DNA of 14,853 bases from JAEZFI01 sp044508215 (lineage in GTDB: Bacteria; Actinomycetota; Acidimicrobiia; Acidimicrobiales; Microtrichaceae): positions 1 to 14,853 of the forward strand of contig JBIQID010000078.1 in NCBI GenBank assembly GCA_044508215.1, written 5' to 3'. Below are positions 5,873 to 11,917 of this stretch, piece by piece. Every line of letters begins with the position of its first letter. Within the stretch, counting starts at the first letter, position 1. The translations under genes were made by a program, and so were the position numbers. Under the pieces are notes generated by a model, which searched no databases, was not told the DNA's origin, and saw only the letters and a list, made by a program, of their open reading frames with translations.

Positions 5873-7726
5873 TCACTGACCGATGCGGTCGTCCTTGCCG
5901 GTGTTCACGTACCGGATGCACTGACCCTGGTTGCGGAAGCCGTAGGCCTCCCAGCCGCCCTTCTTGCAGTCCTTGTCGGTCTGCGGCTGCGGGACGGGGT
6001 TCACCTGGATCGACACCTGCGACGTGGCGGTGAGGCCGTCGTCGTCGGTGATCGTCAGCGTGGCGACGTAGGTGCCGGGCGTCGTGTAGACGTGGCTGAC
6101 CGTGGCGCCGGACGCCGAGTTGCCGTCACCGAGGTCCCATGCGTACGACACGATCGTGCCGTCGGAGTCCGACGAGCCGGAGCCGTCGAGGACCACTGCC
6201 AGGGGCGCGGGGCCGACGGCCGGGGTCGCCGTGGCGACCGCGGTCGGAGCGGCCATCGGCTGGTTCACCGTGATCGTGGTGGACGCCTGGCCGGTGCGGC
6301 CGTGGTTGTCCGTGACGGTCAGCGTGACCACGTAGGTGCCGGGGGTGGCGTAGGTGTGCGACGTCGTGACGCCGGAGCCCGTGTTGCCGTCACCGAAGTC
6401 CCAGCCGTAGGAAACGATCGTGCCGTCCTGGTCGTTCGAGGCCGAGGCGTCGAAGTCGACGGGGAGCGGAGCGTCACCAGCGGTGGTCGAGGGGGTGAAA
6501 TCGGCCGTCGGGTTCAGCAGACCGCCGTTGCAGTCGCTGGCCGGAGCCGGACCCATCAGCCACGGCGTGTAGCTCACGCCGACGCTCACACGGTCGCCAC
6601 CGGGACCGGAGAACGAGGTGCGCGGACCGGACGTGGAACCCCACCAGTTGCAGGACGCGTTCACGTCGTACTCACCGGGGAGCGTGCCGTTGTACAGCCC
6701 GTAATTCGCGTTGCCCGTGATGTTGTTCTGGTGCACCTCGGTCGGGGTGCTGCCAGCCGGCCACGTCGACGCCACGCTCGAGTGGTAGATGCCGTAGCTG
6801 AAGTTCGTGATCGTGTTGCCCTCGATCACGACCCCAGAGCGCGCGCCCGCCACGAAGAAGACGCCGCTTCCGCCGCCGGCACCGGTGAAGGTGTTCCCGC
6901 GGATCTCGAGCGGCATCGTCGGAGCGGTGACGCCGCCCGGGCCGCCCGCCAGCGAGCTGGGGGCGAAGGTGTTGCCCTCGACGACCTGGCCGTCGGCCGT
7001 GTTGTTGCCGAACACCAGGCCGGACACGAGGTAGTCGCCCACGTAGTTGCCCTGGATGGCCGACGGCGCGTGCGTCAGGTTCCCCGACTGCAGGTTGAAG
7101 CCGTAGCGGAAGCCCGTGATGTGGTTGCCGGCGAACGTGACGTTGTTGAACGTCCCGCTGATGACGCCGGACTGCTGCGCGTTCTGCGCGGGCAGCTCGG
7201 CGGGGCGGGTGGCGGGGTCATGGGTGATGATGTTGTTGATCACCTGGTGGCCCGAGCCCGTGATGTTCTGGATGCCGTGCCGGTCGTAGTTCCGGATGGT
7301 GAACCCGTCGAGCACCGTGTTGGTGGTGCCGCTGCCGGCGTAGGTCACGACCGACGTCCCGGTGGCCTCGATGATCGACTCACCAGCGCCGCGGTTGCTG
7401 CCCGAGGCGGACGGACCGGCGGGGATGCCCGCCTTCGCGCCCTTCAGGACCAGCCCGGCCTTGTTGATCGTGATCGGACCGGAGTAGGTGCCGGAGCAGA
7501 CGTTGATCGTGTCGCCCGCGACGGAGGCGGTGATGGCCGCCTGGATCGAGGTGTAGCCCGCGTCGGCACCACACCCGGAGCCCGGCGTGGCCGAAGCGGC
7601 CGCCGGGTCCACCCACCGTTCGGTCGCCGCGGAGGCGCCGGGTGAGTAGAGGAACGTGGCTGCTGTGCCGACGACGGCCAGCGCAGCCAGAGCACGGCCT
7701 CGACGGCCGCGCAGGTGGTTCTTCAT
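5873..7726 (-). CDS. Secreted beta-helix protein with two PKD domains
   Basis: A 617-residue exported protein. A typical signal peptide (basic N-terminus, hydrophobic core, cleavage after Ala-Ser-Ala at 33) is followed by a region of about 370 residues rich in short repeats such as IEGNTITNFSYGIY and IRGNTFTGAGGGSG. These are the rungs of a right-handed parallel beta-helix (NosD/pectate-lyase-like). Two PKD domains follow at about 406-487 and 494-575, each with the WDFGDG/WDLGDG and GTYV(V/A)TLT(V/I)TD signatures. The last 42 residues carry CKKGGWEAYGFRNQGQC, a small two-cysteine motif I recall at the ends of other actinobacterial secreted proteins. The ATG at 7726 follows GGAGGGAGAGAGA. Beta-helix proteins may bind or cleave polysaccharide; no catalytic residues could be assigned, so the role (adhesion or glycan binding) is inferred. 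Confidence 0.88.
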   Translation of the reverse strand: MKNHLRGRRGRALAALAVVGTAATFLYSPGASAATERWVDPAAASATPGSGCGADAGYTSIQAAITASVAGDTINVCSGTYSGPITINKAGLVLKGAKAGIPAGPSASGSNRGAGESIIEATGTSVVTYAGSGTTNTVLDGFTIRNYDRHGIQNITGSGHQVINNIITHDPATRPAELPAQNAQQSGVISGTFNNVTFAGNHITGFRYGFNLQSGNLTHAPSAIQGNYVGDYLVSGLVFGNNTADGQVVEGNTFAPSSLAGGPGGVTAPTMPLEIRGNTFTGAGGGSGVFFVAGARSGVVIEGNTITNFSYGIYHSSVASTWPAGSTPTEVHQNNITGNANYGLYNGTLPGEYDVNASCNWWGSTSGPRTSFSGPGGDRVSVGVSYTPWLMGPAPASDCNGGLLNPTADFTPSTTAGDAPLPVDFDASASNDQDGTIVSYGWDFGDGNTGSGVTTSHTYATPGTYVVTLTVTDNHGRTGQASTTITVNQPMAAPTAVATATPAVGPAPLAVVLDGSGSSDSDGTIVSYAWDLGDGNSASGATVSHVYTTPGTYVATLTITDDDGLTATSQVSIQVNPVPQPQTDKDCKKGGWEAYGFRNQGQCIRYVNTGKDDRIGQ

Positions 7727-7956
7727 TCTCTCTCTCCCTCCGCGAGACGGGACGTTCCGAAGCCCGCCTTGGCCCCCAGTCCCATTCGCCTCGCAACAGA
7801 AACGTTACATGGCGCACGGAGAGCGCTCCCCTTGAAATCAATAGATTCTCTCGCGCTTTTCGACCCGCGCGGAAGGGAGCGGAAAGCGCAAGGGACGAGT
7901 GTCCCGACCCGCCCGGACGCTGAGGTGACGGCACCTCGGTCGACGGACGAGTTGAG
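7727..7956. other. Intergenic region between secreted-protein gene and tRNA-Gln
   Basis: About 230 bases without a gene. The part at 7832-7862 is unusually AT-rich for this genome (GAAATCAATAGATT) and is the likeliest place for the promoter of the PKD gene, although no clear -35/-10 pair could be fixed. A 7-bp stem GCGCTTT (7853-7859)/AAAGCGC (7883-7889) with a 23-base loop is present. I see no riboswitch consensus. Confidence 0.4.
7922..7937 (-). terminator. Weak hairpin downstream of tRNA-Gln
   Basis: GAGGTG-ACGG-CACCTC forms a 6-bp stem with a 4-base loop, beginning 20 bases after the 3' end of the minus-strand tRNA-Gln. It may end the tRNA transcript. The stem is short and no T-run follows. 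Confidence 0.3.
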
Positions 7957-8028
7957 CTCGGGGGGGAGGACTCGAACCCCCAATGACTGGACCAGAACCA
8001 GCAGTGTTGCCAATTACACCACCCCCGA
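7957..8028 (-). tRNA. tRNA-Gln (anticodon CTG)
   Basis: On the minus strand the 72-base gene forms a complete cloverleaf. The acceptor TCGGGGG pairs with CCCCCGA and the discriminator is G. The D arm is GGTGTAATTGGCAACAC. The anticodon loop TTCTGGT carries CTG, and the T arm GGGGG-TTCGAGT-CCTCC contains one G-U pair. CCA is not encoded. It reads CAG codons. It lies downstream of gltX and the ydcF-like gene on the same strand, a usual place for the actinobacterial tRNA-Gln/tRNA-Glu pair; here its partner tRNA-Glu is about 7.7 kb further along. Confidence 0.97.
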
Positions 8029-8071
8029 AGGTGGCCCACGCCGTCGGCGTACCGCGGCGCAGCGGACGTGC

Positions 8072-8101
8072 ACCATAGCAAACCGCTCCTCGCGCCCCGA
8101 A
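8072..8101 (-). promoter_or_regulatory. Candidate tRNA-Gln promoter
   Basis: On the minus strand TATGGT (8072-8077) fits the actinobacterial TAnnnT -10 box. TTCGGG (8096-8101) stands 18 bases further upstream as a poor -35. The transcript would have a leader of about 35-40 bases before the tRNA. Motif-based only. Confidence 0.35.
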
Positions 8102-8104
8102 CCC

Positions 8105-8130
8105 GCTCCCCGCCCGAGACGAGGCGGAGC
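8105..8130 (-). terminator. Possible terminator of the gltX-ydcF unit
   Basis: The sequence GCTCCCCGCC (8105-8114) can pair with GGCGGAGC (8123-8130) if two bases bulge out. It starts 12 bases after the stop of the ydcF-like gene and lies upstream of the tRNA-Gln promoter. The stem is imperfect and lacks a T-run. Confidence 0.3.
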
Positions 8131-8141
8131 GGCACGCCGCC

Positions 8142-8822
8142 CTACCCGAACCAGCGCACCATCCGCTGGTAGCCGACGATCCGGCTGGCGGCGACCACCG
8201 CCCACTCCTTCAGGAGCTCGTTCGTGCCGTAGCGGGTGTCGGTCGGCGAGATCCGGGCGTCGAGCCCCTCCTCCTCGGCGATGCCGACGAGCCGGAACGA
8301 GTGGTACGGGTCCGACACGATCGTCACCTCGTCGACACCCATCCGGGCGAGGACCCGCCCGCTCGCCGCCAGCGACTCGACCGTCGACGACCCGTCGTCG
8401 ACCACCACGATCGACTCCTCGGGGACCCCGTGCCGCATCAGGTAGGCCAGACCCGTGTAGGCCTCCGTCACCCGGTCACCCGGCTGCTTCGACCCGGTCA
8501 CCACCACCCTCGGCGCGACCCGGTCCTCGTAGAGGGCGAGGGCGTGGTCGAGGCGCGCCTGGAGCACCGGCGAGGGTCGCCCGTCGTACTGGGCGGCTCC
8601 CATCACCACGATCGCGTCGGTTCGGCTCCGGTCGTCCCAGCGCGTGGCGGTCCAGACCTGCGCCAGGGTGACGAGGAGGTAGAGCGGGACGGCGAGCAGC
8701 GCCGCCCGGACCACCCACCTGCGCAGGCGACGCGTGCGCTTCGGGGCAGGCCCCGAGCCGCGCCCCTTGCGTCGGCGACCCCGGCCCTCGTCCACCGATC
8801 GATCCACCACGTCGGCCCGCAC
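8142..8822 (-). CDS. YdcF-like membrane protein (DUF218/SanA family)
   Basis: About 226 residues. An Arg/Lys-rich cytoplasmic N-terminus is followed by one membrane helix near residues 38-58 (WVVRAALLAVPLYLLVTLAQ). The rest is an extracytoplasmic DUF218 domain, with TDAIVVMGAAQYDGRPSP, RVVVTGSKQPGDRVTEA and the later VSDPYHSFR stretch that is typical of the family. YdcF/SanA proteins are linked to envelope integrity, but their reaction is not settled. The GTG at 8822 is preferred because GGAG ends 8 bases before it; a GTG at 8828 would add two residues but is only 2 bases from the GGAG. The gene starts about 30 bases after gltX on the same strand, so the two are likely co-transcribed. Confidence 0.85.
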   Translation of the reverse strand: MRADVVDRSVDEGRGRRRKGRGSGPAPKRTRRLRRWVVRAALLAVPLYLLVTLAQVWTATRWDDRSRTDAIVVMGAAQYDGRPSPVLQARLDHALALYEDRVAPRVVVTGSKQPGDRVTEAYTGLAYLMRHGVPEESIVVVDDGSSTVESLAASGRVLARMGVDEVTIVSDPYHSFRLVGIAEEEGLDARISPTDTRYGTNELLKEWAVVAASRIVGYQRMVRWFG

Positions 8823-8853
8823 CCCCACGGCTCCAGCGTCCCCCGGCGTCCCG

Positions 8854-10278
8854 TCACCCGCCGGCGGATGCGCCGATCGCAGCTCTGGCGGCGCGCAGCC
8901 GCTCCAGCGTGGCCTCCCGGCCGAGCACCACCATCGCCTCGAACAGAGGAGGGCCGACCGACCGCCCGGTGATCGCCACCCGGATCGGCGCCTGGAACTT
9001 CCCGAGCTTGAGGCCAGCCTGCTCGGCGAGCCCGCCCGTGAGCGCGTGCAGCGCCCCGGCCTCCCACTCGGCCTTCGAATAGGTGTCGATCGCTGCGTCG
9101 AGCACGGCCGGCGCCGCCTCGTTCGCCCCGATCGCCTTCGTCCACGCGGCCTCGTCGACGGCGGGCTCGTCGAGGAAGAGGAAGTCGACCTGGTCGGGGA
9201 GCTCGGCCATCACCGCCAGGCGCGTCTGCATGTCGGGGGCGATCGCCACCCAGCGGTCGACGTCCACCCGGTCGCCCCACGGCTGGCCGCGGAGCACCTC
9301 GAGGCCGGCGTCGACGAACTCCTCCGGCGGCATCATCCGGATCCAGTCGCCGTTCACGGCCCGGAGCTTCTTCAGGTCGAACATCGCCGAGCTGGGGTTC
9401 ACGTCCGCGAGGTCGAACAGCTCGACGATCTCCTCGATGGGTCGGACCTCGACGCCGTCGGGCGGCCCCCAGCCGAGCAGTGCCAGGTAGTTCACCATCG
9501 CCTGCGGCAGGAAGCCCTTGGCCCGGTAGTCCTCGATCGCCACGTCACCCGACCGCTTCGACAGCTTCTTCCGCTGCTCGTTCACGATGAGCGGCAGGTG
9601 CCCGAACTGGAGCGGCCCGTCGATGCCCAGCGCCTCACGGACGAGCAGCGTCTTCGGCGTCACGTTGATCAGGTCCTCGCCGCGGATCACGTGCGTGATG
9701 CCCATGTCGGCGTCGTCCACCGCGTTCGCCACCAGGAACATCGCGGATCCGTCACGGCGGAGCAGGACGAAGTCCTCGAGGTTGCGGTGTTCGAAGGAGA
9801 TCGGCCCGCGCACCAGGTCCTCCCAGGAGGTGGTGCCCTCGTCGGGGACGCGGAAGCGGACCACGTGCGGCTGCTCGGCCGAGACGTCCCGGTCACGGCA
9901 GTGCCCGTCGTAGCCGGGGGGCCCGCCGGCCGCCTTGTTGCGCTCGGCGACCTCCTCCTGCGTGCAGTCGCACCGGTAGGCGCGACCGGCGGCCAGCAGC
10001 TCGCCCACCACCTCGGTGTGCCGCTCGGCGTTCGCCGACTGGTAGACGGGCTCCTCGTCCCAGTCGAGGCCCAGCCACCCCAGCGCGTCGAAGATCACCT
10101 GGATCAGGTCGGGCCGGCTCCGCTCGCGGTCGGTGTCCTCGATGCGGAGGAGGAAGCTCGCCTCCTCACCCTGCGCCCGCAGGTGGCGCGCCCACAGCCA
10201 GTTGAACAGTGCGGTGCGGGCGCTCCCGAGGTGCAGGTAGCCGGTGGGGGACGGAGCGAATCGGACACGGACAGCCAC
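8854..10278 (-). CDS. gltX: Glutamyl-tRNA synthetase
   Basis: A 474-residue class I aminoacyl-tRNA synthetase that attaches glutamate to tRNA-Glu and, in actinobacteria lacking GlnRS, generally also to tRNA-Gln for later amidation by GatCAB. The family signature begins at once with VRVRFAPSPTGYLHLGSART: the HIGH motif is HLGS (16-19). The KMSKS motif is KLSKR (238-242). DCTQEEV and FRVPDEG belong to the catalytic region, and the C-terminal helical domain reads the anticodon. The length fits bacterial GluRS. The start is GTG at 10278; much longer readings upstream are not conserved and overlap the divergent gene. A TAGCGT box (10287-10292) ends 8 bases before this GTG, suggesting a leaderless message. 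Discrimination between the two tRNAs cannot be read by eye. Confidence 0.97.
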   Translation of the reverse strand: MAVRVRFAPSPTGYLHLGSARTALFNWLWARHLRAQGEEASFLLRIEDTDRERSRPDLIQVIFDALGWLGLDWDEEPVYQSANAERHTEVVGELLAAGRAYRCDCTQEEVAERNKAAGGPPGYDGHCRDRDVSAEQPHVVRFRVPDEGTTSWEDLVRGPISFEHRNLEDFVLLRRDGSAMFLVANAVDDADMGITHVIRGEDLINVTPKTLLVREALGIDGPLQFGHLPLIVNEQRKKLSKRSGDVAIEDYRAKGFLPQAMVNYLALLGWGPPDGVEVRPIEEIVELFDLADVNPSSAMFDLKKLRAVNGDWIRMMPPEEFVDAGLEVLRGQPWGDRVDVDRWVAIAPDMQTRLAVMAELPDQVDFLFLDEPAVDEAAWTKAIGANEAAPAVLDAAIDTYSKAEWEAGALHALTGGLAEQAGLKLGKFQAPIRVAITGRSVGPPLFEAMVVLGREATLERLRAARAAIGASAGG

Positions 10279-10370
10279 GACCTCCAACGCTATCCGTCGG
10301 CCGGTGCCCCATCCGCGAGGCGTCGGGCGCCGACGTGGGGGCGTCGATGTGCGCTCGTACCATGACCCCG
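10279..10370. promoter_or_regulatory. Divergent promoter region, gltX and L,D-transpeptidase
   Basis: These 92 bases separate the two divergent starts. Each has a TAnnnT box close to its start codon: TAGCGT on the minus strand (10287-10292, 8 bases before GTG) and TACCAT on the plus strand (10358-10363, 7 bases before ATG). Both suggest transcription beginning at or next to the start codon. No convincing -35 boxes. Confidence 0.45.
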
Positions 10371-11285
10371 ATGCCGGACGCCCCCACCTCCCGCTTCGGC
10401 CGTCGCGCCGCGGCCGCGCTCGGTGCCGTCGTGCTCGCCGGCGCCGGAACGCTCGCGGTCGTCTGGCTCGGCGACTCCCCGGAACCGCCGCCACCCACCA
10501 CCACCACGACGCCGTCGACCACCACGACCACCACCACGATCCCGGCGCCCGACCCCGGCGTCGCCATGCTCGCCACCGCCGCCGTCCCGCAGGTCGCCGT
10601 CCACGTCGAGCTGCCACCCGAGGCCGTCGTGGCGACCCTCGACCAGCCGACGATCCCGAAGACGCCCCGGGAGCTGTGGCCCGCGTTCACGCCGGAGCGC
10701 GCCGGCGCGCCGGCGATCCCCAACCCCCGCGAACAGGTGGCTGGTCGCCACAGCGTCGACGGCGGCTGGCTCTTCTCCAACCCCACGTCGTTCGGCAACG
10801 CCACGACGTTCCTCGTGACCGAGCAGCGGGGCGACTGGCTGCGGGTGATGGTGCCGGTCCGTCCGCACCAGACCGAGGGCTGGATCAAGGCCAGCGACGT
10901 GACGGTCTCGACCACCTCGTACCGCATCGAGGTGTCGGTCGGAGAGCGGAAGCTCCGGCTGTGGGACCGCACGACGCTCGTGGTCGAGGCGCCGGTCGCG
11001 GTGGGGGCGGACCGCTCCCCCACGCCGACCGGCCGCTTCTTCGTCACCGACTCGCTGCAGCGCTCGGGCGGGAGCTACGGCACGGGCATCCTGGCCCTGT
11101 CGGCCTACAGCCAGGCGCTCGACTGGTTCGACGACGGGGTCCCCGTCATCGCGCTGCACGGCACGAACCGGCCCGACCTCCTGGGGCAGGCCGTCTCGAA
11201 CGGCTGCGTCCGGATGGAGAACGCGACGATCGACCTGCTGCGTGGGACGGTGCCGCTGGGGACGCCGGTCGACCTCGTGCCCTGA
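10371..11285 (+). CDS. L,D-transpeptidase (YkuD family), membrane-anchored
   Basis: A 304-residue cell-wall enzyme that would cross-link peptidoglycan stems by 3-3 bonds or attach proteins to them. After a short cytoplasmic start comes one membrane segment (about 13-33, AAAALGAVVLAGAGTLAVVW). A Pro/Thr linker of about 25 residues with long Thr runs spans toward the wall. An SH3-like stretch (about 123-177, GGWLFSNPTSF to GWIKASDV) precedes the YkuD domain (about 185-304). The catalytic motif is intact: H263 in ALHGTNRP and C279 in SNGCVRM. The ATG at 10371 lies 7 bases after a TACCAT box; an ATG at 10362 would add three residues and overlaps that box. It is divergent from gltX and converges on the unrecognised gene at 11375. 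Confidence 0.9.
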   Translation: MPDAPTSRFGRRAAAALGAVVLAGAGTLAVVWLGDSPEPPPPTTTTTPSTTTTTTTIPAPDPGVAMLATAAVPQVAVHVELPPEAVVATLDQPTIPKTPRELWPAFTPERAGAPAIPNPREQVAGRHSVDGGWLFSNPTSFGNATTFLVTEQRGDWLRVMVPVRPHQTEGWIKASDVTVSTTSYRIEVSVGERKLRLWDRTTLVVEAPVAVGADRSPTPTGRFFVTDSLQRSGGSYGTGILALSAYSQALDWFDDGVPVIALHGTNRPDLLGQAVSNGCVRMENATIDLLRGTVPLGTPVDLVP

Positions 11286-11306
11286 CCGGACGGGTCACGC
11301 CGGGTA

Positions 11307-11356
11307 GCGGAGCTCGAAGGAGCGAGCGCCAGCGAGTGAGCCTGAGGCGGAGCTGG
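11307..11356. repeat. GAGCG/GCGAG-rich simple sequence between convergent genes
   Basis: The 89-base space between the two convergent stops holds degenerate GAGCG/GCGAG units (GGAGCGAGCGCCAGCGAGTG is one block). A small TGACC-GGACG-GGTCA hairpin (11283-11297) overlaps the transpeptidase stop. No convincing strong terminator was found. Confidence 0.4.
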
Positions 11357-11374
11357 CCCGGCCAGTCGATTCAC

Positions 11375-11908
11375 TCAGCCTTCGTCGGCCACCCGGATGC
11401 CGGAACGCCAGTCGGAGCGCACCTGGGCCAGGACGGCCTCGGTGGGCTGGTGGAGCACCTCGACCGGCACCGAGTCGGCGATCCGGCGGAGGCGCTCGTA
11501 GTAGTGCGGGCTGTGGCACTCGGCGAACAGCTCGCGCCGCAGCTCGACCAGCTCGGCCGCCGGGTCCGGGTCGGTGAAGCCCCAGATGGCGTACGCGATG
11601 CGCAGGTCGTGCGACGTGGGCGCACGCCCGAACGCGGCCGAGCGCTTCAGCGCCACCACGGTGGCGCCGGCGACGGCGTCCTCGGGGTCCTCGCCCTCCA
11701 GCAGGTGCAGCTCGCCGATCATCTGGCGGGCGAGCAGCATCGCGTAGCCGGGATCCGGCCCGGGCGTGCCGAGGCCCTCGCCCCAGGGCTGGCGCCCCCG
11801 GAGCTCGCCGGGGCGGTCCGGGTACCACGAGGCGGGGTTCCACGGCGGGGATTGGTAGCTGCGCGCGACCTGCTGGGCCGGCAGCGGGACGTAGCGGGGT
11901 GCGGACAC
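11375..11908 (-). CDS. Conserved protein of unknown function, end of the ilvE-cimA operon
   Basis: A soluble 177-residue protein with no signal peptide or membrane helix. I do not recognise a named family, though its proline- and tryptophan-rich opening (SYQSPPWNPASWYPDRPGEL) and the motifs DPGYAMLLARQ, AVAGATVVALKRSAAFGRAP, SHDLRIAYAIWGF and HSPHYYERLRRIADSVP look like a conserved fold and not random sequence. It begins with GTG 9 bases after the cimA stop, so it is very likely co-transcribed with cimA and ilvE. A TAGGTT box overlaps the cimA stop 6 bases before the GTG, so an internal start is also possible. Position suggests, but does not show, a link to branched-chain amino acid synthesis. 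Confidence 0.8.
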   Translation of the reverse strand: MSAPRYVPLPAQQVARSYQSPPWNPASWYPDRPGELRGRQPWGEGLGTPGPDPGYAMLLARQMIGELHLLEGEDPEDAVAGATVVALKRSAAFGRAPTSHDLRIAYAIWGFTDPDPAAELVELRRELFAECHSPHYYERLRRIADSVPVEVLHQPTEAVLAQVRSDWRSGIRVADEG

Positions 11909-11917
11909 GTCCTGAAC

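Noticed and set aside
6092..7645. 517-residue plus-strand open frame opposite the PKD protein
   Set aside because: Composition is Arg/Val/Gly-rich without motifs; the minus strand has a signal peptide and two clear PKD domains.
7727..7956. Riboswitch upstream of the secreted protein
   Set aside because: Only one weak long-loop stem was seen, and no conserved riboswitch core could be matched.
196..8028. Integrated element using the tRNAs as attachment sites
   Set aside because: I found no integrase, no transposase and no direct repeat of a tRNA 3' end; only the split of the tRNA pair is supported.
8854..10617. Longer gltX reading starting near 10617
   Set aside because: The extra part is Arg/Trp-rich shadow over the divergent transpeptidase gene; GluRS proteins start just before VRVRFAPSPTG.
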